DNA of 64,000 nt from Mitsuaria sp. PDC51 (GTDB lineage Bacteria > Pseudomonadota > Gammaproteobacteria > Burkholderiales > Burkholderiaceae_C). Where the stretch lies: positions 1 to 64,000 of the forward strand of contig NZ_FOZE01000003.1 of the NCBI RefSeq assembly GCF_900113225.1, written 5' to 3'. Each line of letters begins with the position of its first letter. The stretch's first letter is position 1. A model generated the notes under the pieces. That model did no database searches and was not told the DNA's origin. It saw only the letters and a program-made list of their open reading frames with translations. Below, in pieces: positions 15,878-24,657 of the stretch. Position numbers and translations under genes: made by a program.

Positions 15878-17725
15878 TCACGCGGCGGCGTCGTGCACCG
15901 CCATCCAACCCGGCAGGGCCTCGGGCGCCATCGGCCGGCCGAACAGCCAGCCCTGCGCCGCGTCGCAGCCCATCGTCAGCAGCAGGTCGCGCTGGCCGGC
16001 GGTCTCCACGCCTTCCGCGACCACCGTCAGCCCGAGCGAACGACCGATGCCGATCACGGCGCTGGACAGCGCGCGGTCGTCGGCATCCTGCTCCAGGTCG
16101 CGCACGAAGCTCTTGTCCAGCTTGAGCTCCGTCACCGGCAAGCGCTTGAGGTAGCTCAGGCTGGAGTAACCGGTGCCGAAGTCGTCCACCGACACGCCCA
16201 CGCCCATCTCATGGAGCTGCTGCAGCTGCGCGCGCGGGCGGCTGGTGTCGTCGAGCATCAGCCGCTCGGTGACCTCCAGCGTCAGGTCGCTCGCCGCCAG
16301 GCCGTGCCGCGCCAGCAGCGCCCGCGCATGCGCCGCGACGTCATCCTGGTGGAAGCGCTGCGGCGACACGTTGACCGACAGGCCGGGGACGTCGACGCCC
16401 TGGGCCCGCCAGCGCGCCAGCTGGGCGCAGGACTGCTCCAGCACCCAGGCGTCCAGCGCGTTGATCAGGCCGCTCTCCTCGGCGACCGGGATGAAGCGGT
16501 CCGGCGGCACCCAGCCGCGCTCGGCATCGTGCCAGCGCAGCAGGGCCTCGACGCCGACCAGCCGGCGATCGCTCAGCCGGATCTTGGGCTGGAAGTGCAG
16601 CTGCAGCAGCCCCTGGGACAACGCGTGGCGCAGCGCCGCCTCGATGTCCAGCCGCTCGTCCAGCGCCTGGTTCATCGCACGCAGGAAGAAGCGCGCGCAA
16701 TCGCGGCCGGCGCGCTTGGCCTCGTACATCGCGATGTCGGCGTTCTTGAGCAGCTGGTCGAGGTCCTGGCCGTCCTTGGGAAAACCGCAGACGCCGATGC
16801 TGGCCGTCATCTGCACCCGGGCATGGCTGCCGTCGAGCGGGATCGGCGCCTCCAGCACCGCGCGCAGCTTGTCGGCGACATGCATCGCATCCTCGACGGT
16901 GCAGCCCGGCAGCAGCGCGACGAACTCGTCGCCGCCCAGCCGCGCCAGCGTGTCGCTGTCGCGCAGCGCCCCCGACAGGCGCTTGGAAATGTGCTTCAGC
17001 ACCTGGTCGCCGACCGCGTGCCCGAGCGAGTCGTTGACCGTCTTGAAGCGGTCGATGTCCAGCAGCAGCAGCGCGGCGGGCGACTCGCTGCGCAGCGCCA
17101 GCAGCAGCGCCTGGCGCGCGCGGTCGGCCAGCAGCGTGCGGTTGGGCAGGCCGGTGACGCCGTCGAAGTAGGCCAGGCGTTCGATCTCGCGCTGGTGCCG
17201 GTCATGCATGAAGGCGATCTGGCACAGCTGGGCGCAGGCCTGCACCATGCGGCGATGGAAGGGCGCGGCGGCGCGCGGTTCGCGGTAGTACAGGGCGAAG
17301 GTGGCGACGACCTGGTCCGTCCCCAGCAGGATGGGCGTCGACCAGCAGGCGGCCAGGCCGTGCGGCAATGCCAGCTCGCGGAAATCGGCCCAGAGCGGGT
17401 CGCTGGCGATGTCGGTGACCTCGACCGGCTGCCGGCGCCAGGCGGCGGTGCCGCAGGAGCCCGCCCGCGGGCCGATCGAGAAGCCCTCCAGGGCGCCGCT
17501 GAAGGAGGTGGGCAGGCTGGGCGCCGCCAGCGGATGGACCCGACCGTCCTCGTCGACCGAGAGCACCGAGCAGATCACCTCCGGCGCCAAGGTCTCGACG
17601 CCGCGGCACAGCAGGTCCATCACCGCGGCCAGCGGACGGCCCAGGGCCACCGCTTCCAGCACGTCGCGCTGGAGGTGGTCGATGGAGGCCTGCTCATCGG
17701 TTCTTGTCGCGTGCTGTTCCCGCAT
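15878..17725 (-). CDS. GAF-GGDEF-EAL cyclic-di-GMP enzyme
   Basis: A 615-residue cytosolic protein without membrane helices. An N-terminal GAF sensor (about 20-175; SCGTAAWRRQPVEVTDIASD) precedes a GGDEF domain with intact RLGGDEF motif (about 267-272) and LDIDRFKTVND. An EAL domain follows, with VGVEALLRW, SVNVSP, LEVTERL, VDDFGTGYSSL and VVAEGVE, so both cyclase and phosphodiesterase active sites look preserved. It probably tunes cyclic di-GMP in response to a small ligand sensed by GAF. It is monocistronic. Confidence 0.93.
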   Translation of the reverse strand: MREQHATRTDEQASIDHLQRDVLEAVALGRPLAAVMDLLCRGVETLAPEVICSVLSVDEDGRVHPLAAPSLPTSFSGALEGFSIGPRAGSCGTAAWRRQPVEVTDIASDPLWADFRELALPHGLAACWSTPILLGTDQVVATFALYYREPRAAAPFHRRMVQACAQLCQIAFMHDRHQREIERLAYFDGVTGLPNRTLLADRARQALLLALRSESPAALLLLDIDRFKTVNDSLGHAVGDQVLKHISKRLSGALRDSDTLARLGGDEFVALLPGCTVEDAMHVADKLRAVLEAPIPLDGSHARVQMTASIGVCGFPKDGQDLDQLLKNADIAMYEAKRAGRDCARFFLRAMNQALDERLDIEAALRHALSQGLLQLHFQPKIRLSDRRLVGVEALLRWHDAERGWVPPDRFIPVAEESGLINALDAWVLEQSCAQLARWRAQGVDVPGLSVNVSPQRFHQDDVAAHARALLARHGLAASDLTLEVTERLMLDDTSRPRAQLQQLHEMGVGVSVDDFGTGYSSLSYLKRLPVTELKLDKSFVRDLEQDADDRALSSAVIGIGRSLGLTVVAEGVETAGQRDLLLTMGCDAAQGWLFGRPMAPEALPGWMAVHDAAA

Positions 17726-17853
17726 CGCTGCTCCCTGTAGCCCCGGCGAGCATGGCAGGGAAGCGGCGCCGCTTCAAGAGCGCCGGCGGGCGGGGCGGCG
17801 GCGCCCGGGGGGATGGTCGTGAATGAATGCGCGGGCGGGCCGCCGTGGCCGGG

Positions 17854-18576
17854 TCAGCGCAGCACGTCCAGCAGCCGGTCCAGGCCACCGTCGTTGATGG
17901 CGACCATCGCCTGCTCGCGCACCTTGGGTTTGGCGTGGTACGCGACCGACAGGCCGGCGGCGCCCATCATCGGCAGGTCGTTGGCGCCGTCGCCCACGGC
18001 GATGCACTGCGCGGACGTGGCGCCGATGCGCTCGGCGCAGGCCAGCATCATGCGGCGCTTCTCCTCGCCGTCGCAGATGTCGCCCCAGTCCTGCATCACC
18101 AGGCCGCCGGTCAGCGCGCCGTCGACGATCTCCAGCTCATTGCTGCGGACGAAGTCCATGCCCAGCTCGCCCGCGACGAAGCGGGTGAAGTAAGTGAAGC
18201 CGCCCGACACCAGCACCAGCTTCAGGCCCGCCGCCTTCAGCGCGGCGCAGAGTTCGCGCGCGCCGGGATTGAATCTCAGCCGGTCGCGCAGCACCTGCGC
18301 CAGGGCGTCCTCGCCGACGCCCTTGAGCAGCGCCAGGCGGCGGCGCAGGCTGTCCTTGAAGTCGGTGATCTCGCCCCGCATCGCGGCCTCGGTGATCGCG
18401 GCGACCTCGGCCTTGCGGCCCGCGGCCGCGGCGATCTCGTCGATGCATTCGATCGTGATCAGCGTCGAGTCCATGTCGAAGGCGGCGAGCTTGAAGTCGC
18501 GCAGCGCCAGCGGCGCGGTGAAGCCCTGCAGGACGAGCGGGGACAGCGGGGCGGTGGAGGTCGACGAGGAGGTCAT
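17854..18576 (-). CDS. serB: Phosphoserine phosphatase
   Basis: This 240-residue HAD-superfamily enzyme performs the last step of serine synthesis, hydrolysing phosphoserine. HAD motif I is FDMDST (nucleophile Asp34, acid/base Asp36), motif II is VLVSGGFTYF, and motif IV is VGDGANDLPMMGAAG; the substrate loop contains ECIDEIAAAAG. Length fits the form without an N-terminal ACT domain. The start at 18576 was chosen because the frame upstream overlaps other sequence and lacks similarity. No other serine gene is adjacent. Confidence 0.95.
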   Translation of the reverse strand: MTSSSTSTAPLSPLVLQGFTAPLALRDFKLAAFDMDSTLITIECIDEIAAAAGRKAEVAAITEAAMRGEITDFKDSLRRRLALLKGVGEDALAQVLRDRLRFNPGARELCAALKAAGLKLVLVSGGFTYFTRFVAGELGMDFVRSNELEIVDGALTGGLVMQDWGDICDGEEKRRMMLACAERIGATSAQCIAVGDGANDLPMMGAAGLSVAYHAKPKVREQAMVAINDGGLDRLLDVLR

Positions 18577-18713
18577 GCGGGCAGGGCGGCGAGTGGGGCG
18601 AGCGGGTCGAGGGACAAATGGGGCAGGCGGCGCTGCGGAAGGTCCCCGTCGGCGATCAGGACGACCGGCCGGCGGGGACGGGCGGGAGCTTAGCGCACTC
18701 GCCGGGGCGGGCC

Positions 18714-19289
18714 TCAATGCGCATGGGCCGTGGCGTAGGGGGCTGCGCGTGCGCCGGTCATCCAGGCCGCCGGCGGCAGGTCCAGGCCAGGACCCGCAAG
18801 ACCTCGTAGCGGGAGATACGCGGCTGCCGGCTCCGCGACGCCACGCCGCCGGTTCGCGAACTCGGCGACGCCCCAGGTCTCCAGCTTCAAGCCCTCGATG
18901 TGCGACAGCGCCTTGTCGTCGCTCACCAAGGTCGCACCGAGCGCCATCGCATGCGCGGCGATCGCCATGTCGAACTGCTCCTTGGGCAGGCCTCGCCGCT
19001 CCAGCGAGGCCTTGATGCAGGCGAAGAGATCGGAGAACCACAGGTCCGGGCCGAGGTACTCGACGCGGATGCGGCGCATCAACTCCCGCAGGCGCAGTTC
19101 CTTGCCGGGCGAGGGATTCTTCTCGAGCCCGGCAAAGACCTCCGCCTGGACGATCACGCTGATGGCGATCCGTCCCCGCAGCGCCGCGAATCGCTCTTCG
19201 CAATAGACGCGCTGCACCCGCGCTTGCGGATCCATCATGTAGCTCAGGATGTTGGTGTCGAGCATGTAGAGCGGTTCAACGCGATCCAT
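18714..19289 (-). CDS. PIN-domain ribonuclease toxin (VapC-type)
   Basis: A 191-residue protein with a PIN domain. Acidic metal ligands are Asp11 (YMLDTNILSYM), Glu50 (VIVQAEVFAGLE), Asp107 (KEQFDMAIAAHAMALGATLV) and Asp124/125 (SDDKALSH). VapC-type toxins cleave tRNA or rRNA when free of antitoxin. Typical VapC length is 130-150 residues; the extra C-terminal 45 (PLRGLAGPGLDLPPAAW...) are Pro/Ala-rich and may be read-on tail. The upstream gene overlaps this start by 14 bases, and GGGAGG precedes the ATG, supporting a bicistronic toxin-antitoxin unit. Confidence 0.85.
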   Translation of the reverse strand: MDRVEPLYMLDTNILSYMMDPQARVQRVYCEERFAALRGRIAISVIVQAEVFAGLEKNPSPGKELRLRELMRRIRVEYLGPDLWFSDLFACIKASLERRGLPKEQFDMAIAAHAMALGATLVSDDKALSHIEGLKLETWGVAEFANRRRGVAEPAAAYLPLRGLAGPGLDLPPAAWMTGARAAPYATAHAH

Positions 19290-19740
19290 GTTGCACCTCC
19301 CAGGCTTCGAACCGCGCGCGTCGAATGCGCTCGACTTCAGGACCGTCTTCCCAATCGTCGAGTCCACCCACGCGGGCCCGCACCGGTTTGCCGTAGTTCT
19401 CCGGCAGATAGGGGCAGGTCTCGCAGCCCTCGCGCGCATGCACGATGAGTCGCGCGATGCGTTTGCTCTTGAAGATCGTGCGGATGAATGAATCCGGATC
19501 GCTCAGGCGGTCGTCCGGCGGCAGGTGGCGGCAGTCGAGGCAGGTCATCGCGTAGGCGCAGCCCCGCTCCTTGGCGGCGATCTCGGCGTCGCGCTCGGCT
19601 TGCCAGGCGTCCTCCTCCGCGTCTTCCTCCGCGTCTTCCTCCGCGTCTTCCTCCGCGCGCTCCCGCGCCTGGCGGGCCGCCGCGGCCTCGATCGATTCGC
19701 CCACATCGATCCCGGGTGACAGGGGCATGTGCTGATGCAT
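19276..19740 (-). CDS. Acidic Cys-pair protein, candidate antitoxin partner of the PIN toxin
   Basis: A 154-residue protein without a recognised DNA-binding fold. An Ala/Glu/Asp helix rich in tandem EEDA units (about 28-48) is followed by two cysteine clusters, CAYAMTCLDCRH and CETCPY, that could bind metal, and an acidic C-terminus (GLDDWEDGPEVERIRRARFE). The start at the second nearby ATG gives GGAG a proper spacing of 6 bases. It overlaps the PIN gene by 14 bases, the position of an antitoxin. Usual VapB antitoxins carry AbrB, RHH or Phd folds, so this would be atypical. The antitoxin role is inference. Confidence 0.7.
   Translation of the reverse strand: MHQHMPLSPGIDVGESIEAAAARQARERAEEDAEEDAEEDAEEDAWQAERDAEIAAKERGCAYAMTCLDCRHLPPDDRLSDPDSFIRTIFKSKRIARLIVHAREGCETCPYLPENYGKPVRARVGGLDDWEDGPEVERIRRARFEAWEVQHGSR
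19607..19654. repeat. Four tandem 12-bp units inside the candidate antitoxin gene
   Basis: Units GCGTCCTCCTCC once and GCGTCTTCCTCC three times, encoding EEDA repeats on the minus strand. Unit length is a multiple of 3, so copy-number change would keep the frame. Confidence 0.85.
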
Positions 19741-19852
19741 CGGCATCTCCAGAAGTTGAGAAGCCCTCAGTCTAGGAAGCGGTTCCGCCGGGGTCACTGA
19801 CCCGGACTCGTGGACCTGCCCGACGCCTGCCAGCAGTTCGAGCAGGTCCCGA

Positions 19853-22800
19853 TCACGCCTGCGCGACCGGCGCGCCCAGCAGCCGCAGCACCTCGCGCAC
19901 CGCCTGCGCGCGGTCCTTGGGATCGGTCAGCGCCTTGTCGATGCGCAGCTTCTCGTTGCCCACCAGCTTGATGTTGCGGTTCTTCTGCACCAGCTCGATC
20001 ACGCGCATCGGGTCGATCGGCGGATTGGGCCGGAAGTTGATGTTGATGACGCTGGGCGCCGCGTCGATCTTCATCACGCCGTAGGGCTTGGCCAGCACGC
20101 GCAGCCGGTGCGTGTCGAACAGCGTCTGCCCCTGCGCCGGCAGCTTGCCGAAGCGGTCGGTGATCTCCTCCAGCATCGCGTCGATCTGCTCGGCGCGGTC
20201 GGCCGTGGCCAGCCGCTTGTACAGCGACAGCCGCTGGTGCACGTCGCCGCAGTAGGCATCGGGCAGCAGTGCGGGCGCGTGCAGGTTGATCTCCGTCGTC
20301 GCCGACAGCGGGCTGAGCAGGTCCGGCTCGCGGCCGGCCTTGAGCGAGCGCACCGCCTCGGACAGCATCTCGTTGTAGAGCTGGAAGCCGACCTCCATCA
20401 TGTTGCCGCTCTGGTGCTCGCCCAGCACCTCGCCAGCGCCGCGGATCTCCAGGTCGTGCATCGCCAGGTAGAAGCCCGAGCCCAGTTCCTCCATCGCCTG
20501 GATCGCTTCGAGCCGCTGCGCCGCCTGCTTGGTCAGTCCCTCGATGTCGGGGACCATCAGGTAGGCATAGGCCTGGTGGTGCGAGCGCCCGACGCGGCCG
20601 CGCAGCTGGTGCAGCTGCGCCAGGCCGAACTTGTCGGCGCGGCTGATGACGATGGTGTTGGCCGAGGGCACGTCGATGCCGGTCTCGATGATGGTCGAGC
20701 ACAGCAGCAGGTTGTGCTTGCCGCCGACGAACTCGCGCATCACGCGTTCCAGCTCACGCTCGGGCATCTGGCCGTGGGCGACGACGATGCGCGCCTCGGG
20801 CAGCAGCTCCTGCAGCTTCATGCGGCGGTTCTCGATGGTCTCGACCTCGTTGTGCAGGAAGTAGACCTGGCCGCCGCGCTTGAGCTCGCGCAGCACCGCC
20901 TCGCGGATGGTGCCGCTGGTCTCGCTGCGCACGAAGGTCTTGATCGCCAGGCGCCGCTGCGGCGCGGTGGCGATGACGCTCAGGTCGCGCAGGCCCTCCA
21001 GCGCCATGCCCAGCGTGCGCGGGATCGGCGTGGCGGTCAGCGTCAGCACGTCGACCTCGGCGCGCATGGCCTTCATCGCCTCCTTGTGGCGCACGCCGAA
21101 GCGGTGCTCCTCGTCGATGACGAGCAGGCCCAGGCGCTTGAACTTCACGTCGGCCGAGAGCAGCTTGTGCGTGCCGATGACGATGTCGATCGAGCCGTCG
21201 GCCAGGCCCTCCATCGCCGCCTTGATCTCCTTGGCGGAGCGGAAGCGGCTCATCTCGGCGACCTTGACCGGCCACTTGCCGAAGCGGTCGGCGATGTTCT
21301 GGTAGTGCTGCTCGGCCAGCAGCGTGGTGGGCGCGAGCAGCGCCACCTGCTTGCCGCCCATCACCGCGACGAAGGCCGCCCGCAGCGCGACCTCGGTCTT
21401 GCCGAAGCCGACATCGCCGCACACCAGCCGGTCCATCGGCTTGGGGCTGATCATGTCCTGGATGACGGCGTGGATCGCGGCGCGCTGGTCGGGCGTCTCC
21501 TCGAAGCCGAAGCTCGCGGCGAAGGCCTCGTAGTCGTGCGGCGAGTAGCGGAACGCATGGCCCTCGCGCGCGGCGCGGCGGGCGTAGAGGTTGAGCAGCT
21601 CGGCGGCGGTGTCGCGCACCTGCTCCGCGGCCTTGCGCTTGGCCTTGTCCCACTGGCCGGAGCCCAGCTTGTGCAGCGGCGCCTCTTCCGCGCTGACGCC
21701 GGTGTAGCGGCTGATCAGGTGCAGTTGCGCGACCGGCACGTAGAGCGTGGCCTTGTCGGCGTACTCCAGGTGCAGGAACTCGCTGGGACCATCGCCAAGA
21801 TCGATGTTGATCAGGCCCAGATAGCGGCCGATGCCGTGGTTGGTGTGCACCACCGGGTCGCCGACCTTCAGCTCCGACAGGTCCTTGATCAGCGCGTTGA
21901 CGTCGCTGACCTGCTCCTGCTTGCGGCGCCGGCGCGTGGTGGGCGTCGTTGCGAACAGCTCGGTCTCGGTGAAGAGCTGGATCTGGCGGCCCGCGTCGGG
22001 CTCGTTCCAGAAGAAGCCCGCGGCCAGCGGGGCCGCGGTGATCGCGAAGCGCTCGTCGACGTTGGCTTCGAATTCGGCGAGGTCCTTGACCGACGGCGGA
22101 TCGATCCTGTTGTCGCGCAGCAGCTCGAGCAGGCTCTCGCGGCGACCTTCGCTTTCCGCCAGCAGCAGCACGCGGAACTTCGTGTCCTTCAGATGGGCCG
22201 CCAGGCGCGCCAGCGGCTCCTGCGCGCCGCGCTCGACGCTGACGTCGGGCAGCGGCCGCGCGTAGTCGACCGCGTCCTGGCCGCGCACCGACAGCACCGC
22301 ATGGCGGTGCGTGGCGATGAAGAAGTCCTCGGGGCGCAGGAAGATTTCCTCGGGGGGCAGGATGGGCCGGTCCGGGTCGTGCTGCAGGAAGCGGTGGCGC
22401 TCGCGGGTGTCGGTCCAGAAGCGCTGCAGCGCCTCGTCGACCTCGCCGTGCAGCGCCAGGCCGGCCTCGGCGGGCAGGTAGTCGAAGACGCTGGCGACCT
22501 CGTCGAAGAACAGCGGCAGGTAGTACTCGATGCCGGCGGTGGCGAGGCCCGTGTCGATGTCCTTGTAGATGCGCGACTTGGTCGGATCGCCGTCCATCTT
22601 CTCGCGCCAGCGCGCGCGGAAGGCCTTGCGCGAGCTCTCGTCCATCGGGAACTCGCGCCCGGGCAGCAGGCGCACTTCGGGGACCGGATAGAGCGAGCGC
22701 TGCGAGTCCGGATCGAACACGCGGATCGAATCCACCTCGTCGCCGAACAGGTCGACGCGGTAGGGCACCGGCGAGCCCATCGGATAGAGGTCGATCAGGC

Positions 22801-23320
22801 CGCCGCGCACGGCGTACTCGCCGGGCGAGACGACCTGGCTGACATGCTGGTAGCCGCCCAGCGTCAGCTGCTGCTTCAGGCCGGCCTCGTCCAGCCGCTG
22901 TTTCTGGCGGAAGTTGAAGGTCGTCGCCGCCAGGAAGGACGGCGGCGCGAGCCGGGTGAGGGCGGTGGTCGCGGGCAGCAGCACGACGTCGAGGTCGCGC
23001 TCGGCCACCGGTTTGCCGCCGGCCTGCAGCAGCCGCCACAGCGTGGCCAGTCGCTCGGAGATCAGGTCCTGGTGCGGGCTGAAGCTGTCATAGGGCAGGG
23101 TTTCCCAGTCCGGGAACACGGCCACGCGCAGCTCGGGCGCGAAGAACTTGAGCTCGTCCTCCAGGCGCTGGGTGTCGCCGGGCTCGGCGGTGACGATCAC
23201 CGTCAGGCGCCCGGCGGCCAGCTGCTGCCGCGCGAAGCGGGCGAGCAGCAGCGCGTCGGCGGAGCCGGTGGGGCGGGGCAGGGTGAAGCGTTTGCCGGGG
23301 GAGATCGTGGACAGCTGCAT
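19853..23320 (-). CDS. mfd: Transcription-repair coupling factor
   Basis: This 1155-residue protein (E. coli Mfd has 1148) releases RNA polymerase stalled at DNA lesions and recruits the UvrA nucleotide-excision repair machinery. The N-terminal UvrB-like module is followed by the RNA-polymerase interaction domain (VGDPVVHTNHGIGRYLGL), then the RecG-type translocase with Walker A GDVGFGKTEVALRA (about 635) and DEEH box VIDEEHRFG (about 736). It ends with the TRG region and D7. The chosen start MQLSTISPGKRF gives family length; the frame stays open upstream to 24280 but overlaps another gene there. No partner gene is adjacent. Confidence 0.97.
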   Translation of the reverse strand: MQLSTISPGKRFTLPRPTGSADALLLARFARQQLAAGRLTVIVTAEPGDTQRLEDELKFFAPELRVAVFPDWETLPYDSFSPHQDLISERLATLWRLLQAGGKPVAERDLDVVLLPATTALTRLAPPSFLAATTFNFRQKQRLDEAGLKQQLTLGGYQHVSQVVSPGEYAVRGGLIDLYPMGSPVPYRVDLFGDEVDSIRVFDPDSQRSLYPVPEVRLLPGREFPMDESSRKAFRARWREKMDGDPTKSRIYKDIDTGLATAGIEYYLPLFFDEVASVFDYLPAEAGLALHGEVDEALQRFWTDTRERHRFLQHDPDRPILPPEEIFLRPEDFFIATHRHAVLSVRGQDAVDYARPLPDVSVERGAQEPLARLAAHLKDTKFRVLLLAESEGRRESLLELLRDNRIDPPSVKDLAEFEANVDERFAITAAPLAAGFFWNEPDAGRQIQLFTETELFATTPTTRRRRKQEQVSDVNALIKDLSELKVGDPVVHTNHGIGRYLGLINIDLGDGPSEFLHLEYADKATLYVPVAQLHLISRYTGVSAEEAPLHKLGSGQWDKAKRKAAEQVRDTAAELLNLYARRAAREGHAFRYSPHDYEAFAASFGFEETPDQRAAIHAVIQDMISPKPMDRLVCGDVGFGKTEVALRAAFVAVMGGKQVALLAPTTLLAEQHYQNIADRFGKWPVKVAEMSRFRSAKEIKAAMEGLADGSIDIVIGTHKLLSADVKFKRLGLLVIDEEHRFGVRHKEAMKAMRAEVDVLTLTATPIPRTLGMALEGLRDLSVIATAPQRRLAIKTFVRSETSGTIREAVLRELKRGGQVYFLHNEVETIENRRMKLQELLPEARIVVAHGQMPERELERVMREFVGGKHNLLLCSTIIETGIDVPSANTIVISRADKFGLAQLHQLRGRVGRSHHQAYAYLMVPDIEGLTKQAAQRLEAIQAMEELGSGFYLAMHDLEIRGAGEVLGEHQSGNMMEVGFQLYNEMLSEAVRSLKAGREPDLLSPLSATTEINLHAPALLPDAYCGDVHQRLSLYKRLATADRAEQIDAMLEEITDRFGKLPAQGQTLFDTHRLRVLAKPYGVMKIDAAPSVININFRPNPPIDPMRVIELVQKNRNIKLVGNEKLRIDKALTDPKDRAQAVREVLRLLGAPVAQA

Positions 23321-23520
23321 GGCGCACAAATGAGGACAGCCCCGGAAGGGGCTCGCCGGAATTGTAGGGAGGGCGCGGCGACACGCGGTGTCAGGAGCGC
23401 GAGGTGGTCCGCCGGCCGCGCTGCATGCCGAGCAGTCGGCATGCCCGGCATCGCGGCGAAGACCGTCGCCAGCGCCGCGACCCCGTCGGCGACCGCGCCG
23501 GCGACCATGCCGGCAAACGC

Positions 23521-24576
23521 TCAGCCGGCCGGCGTGATCGGGATCGCCCGGCGCATGTCGCGCATCGTCGCCGGCGTGTCCAGGCTGCGCGCGCGCAGCT
23601 GGCCGCAGCCGCCGTCGACGTCCTGCCCGGCGGAATCGCGCAGCTTGGTCAGCACGCCGCGCTGGTGCAGGCGACGGGCGATGTCGCGCGCCTTGTCCCA
23701 GTCCGGGCGCTGGAAGGGCAGCTCGGGCACGCTGTTGTAGGGAATCATGTTGAGCACGCCGTAGCGACCCCGCAGCAGCTCGACGATGCCGTCGAGCTCG
23801 TCCTCGCCGTCGTTGACGCCTTCGAGCAGCGTCCACTGGTACTGGATGGGGTAGCCGGTCGCCCGGGCGTAGCGCTCGCCGGCCTCGACGAGCTCGCGCG
23901 GCGTCAGCCGCGGCGCGCGCGGCAGCAGTTCCTGCCGCAGCGCCGCCTTGGTCGTGTGCAGCGACAGGGCCAGCGCCGGCTTCACCGGCCCGGCGCCCAA
24001 GCGCTCGAACGCGCGCGGATCGCCGACCGTCGAGAACACCAGCTGCTTGTGGCCGATGTTCCCTTCCGTGCCGAGCAGCTCGATCGCCTCGAGCACCGCG
24101 TCCAGGTTGTGCGACGGCTCGCCCATGCCCATGAACACGACCTTCTTCACCACGCGCTCGCGCCGCGCCAGCGCCACCTGGGCGACGATCTCGGCGCTGG
24201 TGACCTGGCGCAGCAACCCGTCCTTGCCGGTCATGCAGAAGCGGCAGCCCACCGCGCAGCCGACCTGGCTGGAGACGCACAGGCCGTCGCGCGGCAGCAG
24301 CACGCTCTCGACGGTCTGGCCGTCGCGCAGTCCGACCAGCAAGCGCGCGGAGCCGTCCTCGCCGGGATGGCGCTCGAGCAGCGTCGCCAGGCCGTGGAGC
24401 TCGTCCATCAGCGCCGGCAGCGCCTCGCGCACCGCTTGCGGCAGGTAGTGCTCCAGCTTGCGCCGACCCTCGGTCAGCGGCCGGGCCTGGACCCAGTGGC
24501 GCAGCACGCGGCCCACATGGGCGTCGTTGGCGCCCAGCGCGGCGAGGCGGCGTCGGAGGTCGGCGATGGCGAGCAC
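23521..24576 (-). CDS. RlmN/Cfr-family radical SAM RNA methyltransferase (RlmN paralogue-like)
   Basis: A 351-residue radical SAM enzyme. The [4Fe-4S] motif is CAVGCRFC (Cys107, 111, 114); the two RlmN catalytic cysteines also appear, Cys100 (DGLCVSSQVGC) and Cys324 (DVDGGCGQL). The SAM region GMGEPSHNLDAVLEAI is intact. RlmN methylates A2503 of 23S rRNA and A37 of some tRNAs. The sequence after the cluster (MTGKDGLLRQV) departs from the canonical STGxQGFxRNL, as in a second paralogue often annotated simply as RNA methyltransferase in Burkholderiales, so the substrate may differ from that of RlmN. The gene lies 200 bp from mfd. Confidence 0.85.
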   Translation of the reverse strand: MLAIADLRRRLAALGANDAHVGRVLRHWVQARPLTEGRRKLEHYLPQAVREALPALMDELHGLATLLERHPGEDGSARLLVGLRDGQTVESVLLPRDGLCVSSQVGCAVGCRFCMTGKDGLLRQVTSAEIVAQVALARRERVVKKVVFMGMGEPSHNLDAVLEAIELLGTEGNIGHKQLVFSTVGDPRAFERLGAGPVKPALALSLHTTKAALRQELLPRAPRLTPRELVEAGERYARATGYPIQYQWTLLEGVNDGEDELDGIVELLRGRYGVLNMIPYNSVPELPFQRPDWDKARDIARRLHQRGVLTKLRDSAGQDVDGGCGQLRARSLDTPATMRDMRRAIPITPAG

Positions 24577-24643
24577 GGGAATCGGATCCGGGAAGGGCGA
24601 AGGGCCGGATTTTCGCCGATCGGTCCGGGCAGGCGCCGCTCCC

Positions 24644-24649
24644 TACAAT
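24644..24649 (+). promoter_or_regulatory. Putative -10 box of ispD (near-leaderless)
   Basis: TACAAT ends 8 bases before the ispD ATG at 24658, so the transcript would have a leader of only about 3 bases. No Shine-Dalgarno sequence is visible. No good -35 is seen. Confidence 0.4.
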
Positions 24650-24657
24650 CGCGCCCC

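Noticed and set aside
20108..23740. 1210-residue plus-strand open frame
   Set aside because: It mirrors mfd and rlmN-like genes on the other strand; Arg/His/Ala-rich composition without domains.
23321..24280. N-terminal extension of Mfd by 320 residues
   Set aside because: It overlaps the RlmN-like gene in another frame and the protein without it has normal Mfd length.
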